Assembly: GCA_965198025.1 (NCBI GenBank)
Contig: OZ240237.1
Location: 1,116,001 to 1,180,000 of the forward strand
Reading direction: 5' to 3'
Source of the DNA: CAYWWM01 sp965198025
GTDB taxonomy: Bacteria > Acidobacteriota > Terriglobia > 2-12-FULL-54-10
Length of the DNA stretch: 64,000 bases
In this document: positions 37,818 through 45,589 of the stretch, one piece after another
Position numbering within the stretch: the first letter of the stretch is position 1
Layout of the letters: every line of letters starts with the position of its first letter
Made by a program: the position numbers and the translations under genes
Notes under the pieces: model-generated
What the model saw: the letters and a program-made list of their open reading frames with translations, nothing else
Database searches by the model: none
What the model was told of the DNA's origin: nothing

Positions 37818-38305
37818 AGTATGTGCTAACCATTCATGGGCAAGAGCACGCTCTAGAGGTCAGAGGTGGCGATTTGCTTGTCTGTTCGCTCGATGGAACT
37901 CCGTTTTCGGCTGAAGTTGCGGAAGTACGGACAGGTCTGTACTCCATGCTAATTGGAAGAAAGAGCTTTGCGGTGCGCGTAGGCGGGGACGAGGGGGAAT
38001 ACGAAGTTCAGATAGAAGGCGCCTCATACCGGATTGCCGTTGCCGACCCGCGGCGCCGGCGGCGCGGCGGACCTCAGATCGCGATCGAAGGAAGGCAAAC
38101 TGTAAGAGCACCTATGCCGGGGAAAGTGATCCGGTTGCTGGTGGCGAAAGGCGAGGCAGTCGAGGCGGGCCAGGGGGTGCTGGTGATAGAGGCGATGAAG
38201 ATGCAGAACGAGGTCAAAAGCCCCAAAGCGGGAACAGTGCAAAAGGTGTCAGTGCAGGTGGGGCAGGCTGTCAACGCGGGCGAGACGTTGGTGATCGTGG
38301 AATGA
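37814..38305 (+). CDS. Biotin carboxyl carrier protein
   Basis: A 163-residue biotinyl-domain protein. The N-terminal half is a small beta-domain (MKYVLTIHGQEHALEV, YEVQIEGASYRIAVADPRR). The C-terminal biotinyl fold begins at APMPGKVIRLLVAKGEAVEAGQ and carries the biotinylation lysine in EAMKMQNE (Lys129). It overlaps the biotin carboxylase gene by four bases. In related enzymes these two parts are fused in one alpha subunit; here they are split. Confidence 0.93.
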
Positions 38306-38386
38306 GAATTTAAGGATCCAGAGCAGGAACGGCAGCCCTCGATTCGGCTCGGGACGACAAAGGATGGATGAGAAATTGTCCGGATT

Positions 38387-39040
38387 TCAGGCGCGGGAGC
38401 GGTGAATCATGGCTCCCCAACCCCAGTCGATTTCAAAGTTGCGGGATATTTCCACTTGGAAACCGGCCGAGGTAAGCAGACTGGCAAGGCTGTCCACGTC
38501 GTGGCACTGGATCTCGCCGTAGCCACGGAAACCCGCTTGGTGGATGTGGCGTAATCCCCACTCGATGATTCTGCAACTCAGGAAGTCGCGGCACCAGTCA
38601 GCCAGGACGAGAACGCCTCCGGGCTTGAGCACGCGACGAAACTCCGCAAGGACGGCTGTCGGATGACGATAGTAATGAAAGCTGTTGGCACAGATGACCG
38701 CGTCCACGCTGGCCGTGCGAACGGGGAGACTTTCAGCAAGAGCGTTGTTCCAGCTGATCGGACCGCATCCGTTGCCATGGAGCTTGGCTTGGGCTTGGCG
38801 CAGCATCCGGAAGGATGCGTCAATGCCAATGATATGAACCTTCGGGTGGCCGTTCTGGAGGACATGGGACTCCAGTGCTCCGGTTCCGCAACCGATGTCG
38901 AGAACGCGTTGCACACGGTCCCAAGGCACAGCGTCGATGGCGGATTGGAGTAACGCGCCGCCGAAGGAACGGTTCCAGCGGCGGTCGTAGGTCCTGGCCT
39001 GCCGGTCATACTTGTCGATTACCGGACGATAGAATCTCAA
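38387..39040 (-). CDS. Class I SAM-dependent methyltransferase
   Basis: A 217-residue Methyltransf_11-type protein. Motif I is VLDIGCGTGALESHVL, followed by IIGIDASFRMLRQAQAKL, then DAVICANSFHYYRHP and EFRRVLKPGGVLVLADW. A TTG start at 39040 overlaps the stop of the HAD gene (TTGA), with GGGAGGAA upstream, so the two are translationally coupled. The substrate is not assignable. Confidence 0.82.
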   Translation of the reverse strand: MRFYRPVIDKYDRQARTYDRRWNRSFGGALLQSAIDAVPWDRVQRVLDIGCGTGALESHVLQNGHPKVHIIGIDASFRMLRQAQAKLHGNGCGPISWNNALAESLPVRTASVDAVICANSFHYYRHPTAVLAEFRRVLKPGGVLVLADWCRDFLSCRIIEWGLRHIHQAGFRGYGEIQCHDVDSLASLLTSAGFQVEISRNFEIDWGWGAMIHRSRA

Positions 39041-39756
39041 GGTTGGGTTCCTCCCGGACCGGATGTAGCACCGGCAGACGGAGGTGATTCCCGGAGGGTC
39101 AGCAGTTCATCGGCGGTGCGGATTTCGGCTTCGATCGGAGTTTCCGGCAAGGGCAGATTCTGCCGATTGAGATACACCGTGCGAAATCCGAGGCTGCTGG
39201 CCGGTGCCAGGTCGTAGGCAGCGCCAAAGGCAACGTGGACTATCTCTTGGGGCGCGCAGTCCATCTTTTTCAACGCGAGTTCAAAAATGGTTGGATTCGG
39301 TTTGTAGCACTGAGCGTCTTCTGCAGTCATGAGCATGTCAAAGCGCACTGCCAAGTGGCGCAGGGAAGCTCCCAGAAGCTCCCGATCAATATTCGAAATG
39401 ATGGCTAGTTTATACCGTCGCGAGAGATGAATCAACGCTGCGTTTACGTCCGGAAACGGCTCCCAACGGGCGAGTGAATCAAGAAAGGCATTGGTGGCGT
39501 GCCGGGGACAGCGGTATCCGAGCGTATCCATCGTGCGTTCGAAACTGGTTCGCAAGACCTCTATATACGGAACGTACGGTCCCTGGAGCATTTCCCATTG
39601 TATGCGCTCCCAAATTGTAAAGATGTCCCGCGGCACTTCTTCGCCCCGCGGAAAAACCTCCTGGAACACGCCGGTAATGCCCTGCTCCCAGTCAATCAGC
39701 GTGCCGTAGCAGTCAAAGCTGATCCAGCGAGGCGGAGAGGTTGATGGAGGGATCAT
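39037..39756 (-). CDS. HAD-family hydrolase (haloacid dehalogenase type II-like)
   Basis: A 239-residue HAD hydrolase. The nucleophile motif is WISFDCYGTLIDW; motif II is AIISNIDRELL; the lysine and acidic motifs are CYKPNPTIFELAL and VAFGAAYDLAPASSLGF. The FDCYGTLIDW variant is frequent in L-2-haloacid dehalogenases and in related phosphatases, so the actual substrate is open. In the final motif, the usual DVGDS-type acidic pair reads FGAAYDLAPA, with one Asp. It is coupled to the methyltransferase gene. Confidence 0.8.
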   Translation of the reverse strand: MIPPSTSPPRWISFDCYGTLIDWEQGITGVFQEVFPRGEEVPRDIFTIWERIQWEMLQGPYVPYIEVLRTSFERTMDTLGYRCPRHATNAFLDSLARWEPFPDVNAALIHLSRRYKLAIISNIDRELLGASLRHLAVRFDMLMTAEDAQCYKPNPTIFELALKKMDCAPQEIVHVAFGAAYDLAPASSLGFRTVYLNRQNLPLPETPIEAEIRTADELLTLRESPPSAGATSGPGGTQP

Positions 39757-39812
39757 AGGTTACGTTGGGACCGGGCCGCAAGCTGCCTCGAAACGGAAAG
39801 CTTCCGCTTCCT

Positions 39813-40922
39813 TCATTGAACTGACTGCGATCCCGTCAGAACCTCCCGCGCCAGAAAGTTTTCAATGCGAGCCTCGTTATGGAGCTGCTCGATGAACGCC
39901 ACGCGCAGGAGCTGGTTCCGGCGTGCCTGTAACTCCTGTTGCACGGCGCGGTGCACTTCGGGGTCTTCGAGCGTAAGTTGCCCCGGCTCTCGTATTCCAA
40001 GCAGCTTGAGCAGCAGAAATCCGCCCGGAACCGTCAGAACGGGAGTGACCTCCCCGACCTGCAATCGGAGCAGAGCCGCTTTGGGCGCTGCCCCGAGCCG
40101 GTCGAGGCCCGCGGCGGGCTGGTAGCCGAGGTCGCCGCCGAGTTGAGCTGTTTGAGGATCATCGGAAAACTGCCGGGCAACCTGGCCGAAATCCTCTCCC
40201 GCCTGCAGACGGCTGGCAGCAGTACGAATCTTCTCGGAGCCCGCCATGCCCTGGCTGGCCGGGTTTGCCGCCCCCGGAGGAGGATTCTCTGCGACCGCGA
40301 TCAGCCCGACTCGGTACTGCCGCTCCTGGATCAAAAAATTCTGCTTGCTCTCTTCATAAAACCTCTGGATCGCGGGCTCGCCGATCTCCGATTTCGCCCC
40401 GAGTTGATGGTCGACGACTTTCTGCGTAACAAGATTCTGCCTGAGGTCACGGCGCAAGTCCTCCTCCGTCAGTCCTCGCTCCTGAAGCGAGGCGCGGAAC
40501 TGCTCGTCCGGAATATTTCCTTTCAGAATCTGCGCCTCGGCTTCAATCTCCGCTTCGGTGGGTTGAAGATTCAATGAATCTGCTTTCTGGGACATCAGCT
40601 CGCCCGTAATGAGTTCTTTCAGGAGCTCCAGCTTCAGAATATCCACGGCATCACTTGTCGGTTTTTGCTCCAGATCGAAAACGCGAGCTTGATAATACTT
40701 CTCGACACCCGAGCGAGGGATATCTTGTCCATTCACGCGTGCCGCGACCCCGGCGGGTGCGGGAGACGAAGAGGACGGTGGGGTGGAAGTAGTGGTCCGT
40801 TCGCATGCAGCGGAACACAGAGCGAGCAGCAGAATTCCGCCCAGTACAGGATGGAGGGACTGGCGGAGCGTTGCGCTGGGTGCCATCTCGGTTTGTTTCG
40901 AAACTCGTTTGTGATCTGTCAC
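39813..40922 (-). CDS. Peptidyl-prolyl cis-trans isomerase (SurA/parvulin type), lipoprotein
   Basis: A GTG start at 40922 has GGGGAGG six bases upstream. The 369-residue protein begins with a signal ending LLLALCSAAC (lipidated Cys40 likely), a Ser/Thr/Pro linker, a SurA N-like helical chaperone domain (VNGQDIPRSGVEKYYQARV; EQFRASLQERGLTEEDLRRDL) and a parvulin domain (about 210-310: ASRLQAGEDFGQVARQFSDDPQ, GGDLGYQP, GEVTPVLTVPGGFLLLKLL). It should help fold outer-membrane proteins. The thiE gene begins 18 bp after it. Confidence 0.85.
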   Translation of the reverse strand: MTDHKRVSKQTEMAPSATLRQSLHPVLGGILLLALCSAACERTTTSTPPSSSSPAPAGVAARVNGQDIPRSGVEKYYQARVFDLEQKPTSDAVDILKLELLKELITGELMSQKADSLNLQPTEAEIEAEAQILKGNIPDEQFRASLQERGLTEEDLRRDLRQNLVTQKVVDHQLGAKSEIGEPAIQRFYEESKQNFLIQERQYRVGLIAVAENPPPGAANPASQGMAGSEKIRTAASRLQAGEDFGQVARQFSDDPQTAQLGGDLGYQPAAGLDRLGAAPKAALLRLQVGEVTPVLTVPGGFLLLKLLGIREPGQLTLEDPEVHRAVQQELQARRNQLLRVAFIEQLHNEARIENFLAREVLTGSQSVQ

Positions 40923-40940
40923 AACAATCCTCCCCGGAGG

Positions 40941-41576
40941 TCACAGCGCGTGAAGATAGCGGCATAGCGCTGCCAGATCAGGCGCCTCCTGAAACAGGCG
41001 GATGCCTGCGACACCGACCGCTCCGGCCCGGATGCAGGATTCGGCATTGTCACGGGTGATCCCGCCCAGGGCAAAAACAGGGGCCATGGAGCGGCGGCAG
41101 ATTTCGCGCAGAAACCGAACTCCCAACGGCTTGGTTGCTGGCTTTGAAGGGGTACTGAAGATGGGACCAAGGAGCACATAGTTGGCGCCGTTCCGGCCAG
41201 CCTGGTTTACCTCTTCCTCGGAATGACAGGAAATCCCCACGATCGATTCCGATCCGGTGCCGGACTTTACAACCTGCAAGGGCAGGGAATCCGTCGGCAG
41301 ATGTATCCCGTCCGCTCCGCAAGCGAGCGCAACGTCCAGCCGTTCATTGACTAACAAGCGTAAGGGCCGGCGAGAGTTGGTTCTTTCCGGCAATGTCAGA
41401 AAATCGCTTACGAGCTGCGACAAGGGTCCCCCGGGCAAGTCCTTTTCGCGCAATTGTACGTAATCCACCCCGGCGGCAAAGGCATCCCGAACTTTCTGTC
41501 GAAGCCGTTCCTCCGCTCCATTCGAGTCGGAGTCACCCAATTGCCGGCGGGCGGTAATGTAGTAGGCGAAAGCCAA
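40941..41576 (-). CDS. thiE: Thiamine-phosphate synthase
   Basis: This TIM-barrel enzyme joins HMP-PP and thiazole phosphate. Its signatures are YYITARRQ, YVQLREKDLPGGPL (diphosphate/Mg site), LLVNERLDVALACGADGIHLP, GISCHSEEEVNQAGRNGANYVLLGPIF, TKPLG and ALGGITRDNAESCIRAGAVGVAGI. The start is uncertain: homologues begin about at TTG 41576 (LAFAYYIT), while an open extension to a GTG at 41648 would add 24 residues and overlap the preceding gene. No TPP riboswitch was found nearby. Confidence 0.88.
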   Translation of the reverse strand: MAFAYYITARRQLGDSDSNGAEERLRQKVRDAFAAGVDYVQLREKDLPGGPLSQLVSDFLTLPERTNSRRPLRLLVNERLDVALACGADGIHLPTDSLPLQVVKSGTGSESIVGISCHSEEEVNQAGRNGANYVLLGPIFSTPSKPATKPLGVRFLREICRRSMAPVFALGGITRDNAESCIRAGAVGVAGIRLFQEAPDLAALCRYLHAL

Positions 41577-41622
41577 ACTGTTCTTGGACCGCGGTAACGA
41601 GCAGAGGGTCGAACCCCTGGGT

Positions 41623-42003
41623 TCACTGTGACTCCGCGGCTTCGTCACAGTCGCGGAATTCCCAAACCCCGCGGAACGCAAACCATAAATTGAGCAACCC
41701 AACCCCGCTAATGGCGCCGCGGACAAAGGGGTTTACCCAAAGGGGCCGCATGGCCGGATAATAGTCCAACAGCAAATTCCCGGACCAGAGCGGGGACCAG
41801 GGCGCCGCAAACAGGAAGATGCCCACCTCCAGACACACCAAAATGCCCAGGGCTTGTCGCCAGCGGTCGCGGAATCCAGTGACGACTTGCGGATCGATGT
41901 CTTCACCCCCGGAGCGTCGGGGCTGCTCGTCTTCTGTGCGGACGTCCGCTTCCGTTACGGATTCACTTCCCTTATTGGAGATCACGGATTCGGTCGGAGA
42001 CAT
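41623..42003 (-). CDS. Hypothetical small membrane protein
   Basis: From ATG 42003 a 126-residue protein starts with an acidic, Ser/Glu-rich cytoplasmic part and then has two membrane segments (ALGILVCLEVGIFLFAAPW; GAISGVGLLNLWFAFRGVW). The segment between them, SGNLLLDYYPAMRPLWVNPFVRG, is hydrophilic. I do not recognise a family. It overlaps the thiE upstream region and, at its own start, the end of a TPR remnant. Confidence 0.55.
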   Translation of the reverse strand: MSPTESVISNKGSESVTEADVRTEDEQPRRSGGEDIDPQVVTGFRDRWRQALGILVCLEVGIFLFAAPWSPLWSGNLLLDYYPAMRPLWVNPFVRGAISGVGLLNLWFAFRGVWEFRDCDEAAESQ

Positions 42004-42124
42004 TTCGATAGTCAATGCTGCGGGCATAGACTTCCATGAAGCTCTTGAGGGCGGCGGCCCTGTCTCCCGCCAATTCATAGGCGGAGCCCGCCTCGTACAG
42101 AAGGGCCACAGAACTCTCTGGTTT
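41972..42124 (-). pseudogene. C-terminal remnant of a TPR protein
   Basis: The last 50 codons of this frame read KPESSVALLYEAGSAYELAGDRAAALKSFMEVYARSIDYRNVSDRIRDLQ in short pieces: SSVALLYEAGSAYELAGD, RAAALKSFMEVYARSIDY, VSDRIRDLQ. They form one and a half tetratricopeptide helices and a typical C-terminal end. Upstream the frame loses this character and runs into the argC promoter, so the body of the gene is missing. Its end overlaps the start of the next minus-strand gene by 32 bp. Confidence 0.5.
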
Positions 42125-42241
42125 GCCCGAATGCACGGAACAAAAGGTAGTTACGCCGATAGCATAGGTGCAAACAACGGGCAATTGCAAGGGGCGAAGC
42201 AGGCAGGACGTACCCCGTCTGGCTACCGCCCCATTTTTTTC

Positions 42242-42294
42242 TTGACGAGAGGGCCGGTAAAGTATAATTATGCATCTATATGCATAATTATACT
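42242..42294 (+). promoter_or_regulatory. argC promoter with tandem ARG-box-like operator
   Basis: TTGACG (42242-42247) and a perfect TATAAT (42263-42268) are 15 bp apart. Over the -10 and the start codon lies a perfect 16-bp inverted repeat with a 4-bp spacer (42260-42275 and 42280-42295 approximately). Each arm contains GYATAATTATRC, close to the ArgR ARG box (TGAATAATTATTCA), with centres 20 bp apart, as expected for an ArgR hexamer. Confidence 0.6.
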
Positions 42295-43305
42295 TCATCA
42301 GGCCGGTTTCGGGCCGGCATTCTTGGTTATTCCGGCTACAGCGGAGCCGAGTTGTCTGCCTTGCTGACTCAGCATCCTGCCGCGTTACCGGTCCTGCTCG
42401 ACCATCGCCAGCCGGAACACACGGACGGGCTGGAAACCATTGAGCGCTGGCCGTGGAGCAAGACGGCGGTAGCGGATGCAAACCTGGAGGTGGTGTTCAC
42501 GGGAACGCCTCCGGAAATCTCACTGGAGGTGGTCCCGGAAATTCGGGCACAGGGAGCCCGAGCAATCGATCTGAGCGGGGCGTTTCGGCTTTCTGCGGTG
42601 CAGTACGCCCGTTGGTACGGCGCCGGGCACAGCCATCCGGAACTGCTGCCCCAGGCCGTCTACGGGCTGCCGGAACTGTTCCGCGAGCGGATTCAGTCGG
42701 CTTGCCTGGTTGCCAATCCTGGCTGCTATCCGACGGCTGCCATCTGCGCTCTCTGGCCGCTGGTCAAAGAGGATTGGGTGGACCGGACGGCTGGCATTGT
42801 GTGCGATGCCAAGTCTGGCGTCACAGGTGCCGGCAAGTCGCCTTCCCCGAGGACGCATTTCGTGCAGGTGTCGGAGAATTTCTCGGCCTACGCTCTGCTC
42901 AGACACCGCCACGTGCCGGAGATTCTGAACAGCCTTGGCCTCGAAGAAGCCGAATTCGACTTTACGGCCCAACTGCTCCCTATTCAGCGGGGCATTCTCG
43001 AGACCCACTACCTGCGAATGCGGCGCTCCACTCGGATCGAGGAGCTTCTGGAACTGTATGGAAGGACATACCAGGACTCGCCCTTCATTCGCCTGCCCCA
43101 GCGCGCCCACCCGGATGGATGCACGCCGCAAGTGAGCGCCGTACAGCGGACGAACTTCTGCGATATCCACTTTGTTCTGGGCGGCGACGGCAAGCGCCTC
43201 GTGGTTGTCAGTTGCATCGACAACCTGGTGAAGGGAGCCGCTGGACAGGCCATCCAGAATATGAATCTCATGTTCGGACTCGACGAAACGGCGGGACTGC
43301 TTTAG
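42280..43305 (+). CDS. argC: N-acetyl-gamma-glutamyl-phosphate reductase
   Basis: The third step of arginine synthesis: NADPH reduction of N-acetylglutamyl phosphate. The 341-residue protein has the Rossmann start AGILGYSGYSGAELSALL, the catalytic cysteine in LVANPGCYPTAAI, KSGVTGAGKSPSPRTHFVQVSENF and a final DNLVKGAAGQAIQNMNLMFGL. The only ATG in reach (42280) lies inside the operator and a few bases after the expected transcription start, with no ribosome-binding site, so the mRNA is probably leaderless. The first ten residues (MHNYTSSGRF) are then an unusual extension. argB and a GNAT gene follow. Confidence 0.93.
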   Translation: MHNYTSSGRFRAGILGYSGYSGAELSALLTQHPAALPVLLDHRQPEHTDGLETIERWPWSKTAVADANLEVVFTGTPPEISLEVVPEIRAQGARAIDLSGAFRLSAVQYARWYGAGHSHPELLPQAVYGLPELFRERIQSACLVANPGCYPTAAICALWPLVKEDWVDRTAGIVCDAKSGVTGAGKSPSPRTHFVQVSENFSAYALLRHRHVPEILNSLGLEEAEFDFTAQLLPIQRGILETHYLRMRRSTRIEELLELYGRTYQDSPFIRLPQRAHPDGCTPQVSAVQRTNFCDIHFVLGGDGKRLVVVSCIDNLVKGAAGQAIQNMNLMFGLDETAGLL

Positions 43306-43340
43306 CAGGAGGATTGTAGACAGCTCGCAAGAATAGTCAA

Positions 43341-44198
43341 ATGAAAGTCGTCGTCAAAGTCGGAGGGACGCTGCTGGAAGCAGACCAGGACCGCATGCGG
43401 ATAGCCAGGCAGGTGGTCCGGCAGGTTCGTGCAGGCCACAGAGTCCTTCTGATCCACGGCGGTGGAAAGCAACTGACGCATTATCTCGAACGGACGGGGA
43501 TTGAAAGCCGCTTTCGCGACGGGCTCCGGATCACGAACGCGGAGACGCTCGACGGGGTCGTCAAAGTCTTTGGCGGTACGGTGAACCATGCGTTGTTGGC
43601 GGCGTTCGTGCGTGCCGGGCTGCCCGCTGTGGGTCTTTCGGGAATCGATGCCAGCGGCTTGGTGGCCGAAAAGCTCCGCAGCGCCGACGGCCAGGACTGG
43701 GGATTCGTGGGGAGGGTAATCGACGCGAATCCAGCGCTCTGGGAGCTACTGAGCCAGGCGGGGTATCTGCCTGTATTGGCCTGCCTGGCTGTCGGAGAGG
43801 ACGGACAGATTTACAACGTAAACGCGGATCGGGCGGCGGTGGCCTGCACGGTTTACTGGGGGGCCGATCGCTTGATCTTCCTCGCGGATGTAGATGGCGT
43901 CCGGGATGGAGAGGGCCGCACGGTGGCTCGGCTCGCGGAGGATGAAATCCCGGGATTGATTGCTTCGGGCGCGGTCACGGGAGGCATGCTGGCTAAGCTG
44001 AGCGCAATACAGGAAGCCTTGGCCCATCAAGTCCGGGGTGTCTGCATCGCGAACGGGCGCCGCGAAAATGTGCTCGACGATATCCTCGGTGGTGAAACCA
44101 ATCACAGCGAGCCAGGGCGGGAAAGCGTTGCGGGAACGATCATTCTTGCCGCTGCCGTGGCGACGGCTTCCACCTCCGGAAACCGGACGAGGAGTTGA
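43341..44198 (+). CDS. argB: Acetylglutamate kinase
   Basis: It phosphorylates N-acetylglutamate in arginine synthesis. The 285-residue amino-acid kinase fold shows VVVKVGGTLLEAD, LLIHGGGKQLTHYLE, GLRITNAETLDGVVKVFGG, GLSGIDASGLVAEKL, YNVNADRAAVACTVYWGADRLIFLADVDGV and GAVTGGMLAKLSAIQEAL (each in its expected place). The usual C-terminus is followed by about 25 poorly conserved residues. It lies 35 bp after argC; the AGGAGG just after the argC stop is too far to serve directly as its ribosome-binding site. Confidence 0.93.
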   Translation: MKVVVKVGGTLLEADQDRMRIARQVVRQVRAGHRVLLIHGGGKQLTHYLERTGIESRFRDGLRITNAETLDGVVKVFGGTVNHALLAAFVRAGLPAVGLSGIDASGLVAEKLRSADGQDWGFVGRVIDANPALWELLSQAGYLPVLACLAVGEDGQIYNVNADRAAVACTVYWGADRLIFLADVDGVRDGEGRTVARLAEDEIPGLIASGAVTGGMLAKLSAIQEALAHQVRGVCIANGRRENVLDDILGGETNHSEPGRESVAGTIILAAAVATASTSGNRTRS

Positions 44199-44220
44199 AG
44201 GGAGTTTAGGAGGCAATTCC

Positions 44221-44850
44221 ATGCGCAACCATCCAGGACATTCGGTCGAATTGGAAACCCCGGAGGCAGAAGCGGCCTCGGACAGCATTGCGGTACGGCG
44301 CGCGCGGCTGTCCGATGTTCCGGATCTGCTGCGGTTGATCAACGGGTATGCTGCGCAGTCCTTGATGCTGCCGCGCACGGAGGTTGAACTGTGCGAAGGT
44401 CTGCGGGACTTTCTCGTTGCCCTGGATCATGACCAGTTGGTAGGGTGCGGGGCGTTGCACTTCTACACCGAACACATGGCGGAGCTACGCTCCCTTGCGG
44501 TTGCTCCTGACAACACCAGCAGCGGCGTGGGGCAGAAAGTCGCCCGGGCGCTGCTCGAGGAAGCACGCCGGTTCGGGGTCGATCTGATAATCGTGTTTAC
44601 CTATGTCCCAGGATTCTTCAAAAGATTGGGGTTTCGGGCGGTGGATCGCTCCGCGCTTCCGCTTAAGATCTGGAAGGACTGCCTGCGCTGCCCCATGTTC
44701 CACGCCTGCGATGAGGTTGCGCTCGCCTACACAGTGACGCCCGGCGCGGAAATCTACATGGGACAGCTTCCGCCCGAGGGAGCGCCGGAAACCAGCGTTC
44801 CGGTCATGCCGGTTCTGGGAACTCCTCGCATCCTGGAAAAAGACTCCTGA
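44221..44850 (+). CDS. GNAT N-acetyltransferase, probable N-acetylglutamate synthase (short ArgA type)
   Basis: ATG 44221 has AGGAGG upstream. The 209-residue protein contains one GNAT domain: IAVRRARLSDVPDLLRLINGYA, MLPRTEVELCEGLRDFLVAL, GCGALHFYTEHMAELRSLAV, the acetyl-CoA loop NTSSGVGQKVARALLEEA and FFKRLGFRAVDRSALP. IWKDCLRCPMFHACDEVAL is the pattern of short ArgA-like synthases that lack the kinase-like domain. With argC and argB just upstream it would supply the first step of arginine synthesis. Confidence 0.82.
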   Translation: MRNHPGHSVELETPEAEAASDSIAVRRARLSDVPDLLRLINGYAAQSLMLPRTEVELCEGLRDFLVALDHDQLVGCGALHFYTEHMAELRSLAVAPDNTSSGVGQKVARALLEEARRFGVDLIIVFTYVPGFFKRLGFRAVDRSALPLKIWKDCLRCPMFHACDEVALAYTVTPGAEIYMGQLPPEGAPETSVPVMPVLGTPRILEKDS

Positions 44851-44867
44851 AAAAGTAAACTCCTCCA

Positions 44868-44886
44868 CCTCGATCCACGATCGGGG
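44868..44886. terminator. Candidate bidirectional hairpin between convergent genes
   Basis: CCTCGATC and GATCGGGG form an 8-bp stem (one G-U) around CAC, flanked by CTCC and GGAG that could extend it. It lies between the convergent arg operon and the YtxH gene. There is no T-run, so intrinsic termination is uncertain. Confidence 0.3.
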
Positions 44887-44911
44887 CGAAGGAGCCGATT
44901 GTACGATCCGA

Positions 44912-45169
44912 CTAGCTGAGAACGGCTCGGCGGCCGTGGTCAATATATTCCATCGCCCCGTCCACCACAGTCTTGCCCTGCTCGAAGGCCTTCTTCCCGC
45001 GTCCCAGGAACTCTTCGCCGGTTTCGACCGCCTTGTCACGGCCGTCTTCGGCCATCCGTGACAAGTGCTTCCGGGTGTCTTTCCCGGACTTGGGCGCAAA
45101 CAGCAATGCGATCCCCGTGCCAATTCCCATGCCGGCCATGATTAATAAGCAACGTTCGGCGTTTTTCAT
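44912..45169 (-). CDS. YtxH-domain protein
   Basis: ATG 45169 follows GAGGAGG. The 85-residue protein has one membrane segment (CLLIMAGMGIGTGIALLFAP) followed by the YtxH hallmark PKSGKDTRKHLSRMAEDGRDK and an amphipathic, lysine-rich helix. Such proteins are small general-stress or envelope-associated proteins of unknown biochemical function. Confidence 0.75.
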   Translation of the reverse strand: MKNAERCLLIMAGMGIGTGIALLFAPKSGKDTRKHLSRMAEDGRDKAVETGEEFLGRGKKAFEQGKTVVDGAMEYIDHGRRAVLS

Positions 45170-45589
45170 CTTACAACCTCCTCTTCGCACTCAGCCGCAT
45201 GACGCCGGGCGGACGAAAACCATTCAATCGACCGTCCTTCCCATAGCTCCACTCTTATTTTGACGCAGATTGACGAGTCTGAGTTGCCCTGTCGCTATGC
45301 AGGTGTTTATAACAAAGGGACTGTTTCAAACGAGGGTCGCATTGGCTGTGCCTGAAGTCGCTGGAAGAATCGTTGTGCTGATCCGCTAAAAGGTCCTATT
45401 ACTTATAGCTTGGCTTCGTTTCGTAAAATTCTGTTTTTCTCGGAGCTTCCTCCCGGGTAGCTTTTCGAAGCTTTCCTTCCATTTCCGATGATAAGGACTG
45501 CAAAAAGAAGGCAAAATTGTTCTGTCGAGAATTCCGAAAATTCCGAGGATTCCGAAGATCCCGAAAATCCCGAGTCGGTGCGGCGCGAG
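45170..45589. other. Intergenic region with short tandem repeats
   Basis: 420 bp between two minus-strand genes. The right part holds the 9-bp tandem repeat at 45531-45575. No gene is evident. Confidence 0.35.
45531..45575. repeat. Five imperfect 9-bp tandem repeats
   Basis: The units are ATTCCGAAA, ATTCCGAGG, ATTCCGAAG, ATCCCGAAA and ATCCCGAGT. They lie just after the stop codon of the DnaC-like gene. Confidence 0.8.

Noticed and set aside
40941..42124. TPP riboswitch ahead of thiE
   Set aside because: No CUGAGA/GA-rich thi-box pattern is present upstream; thiE is embedded among unrelated genes.
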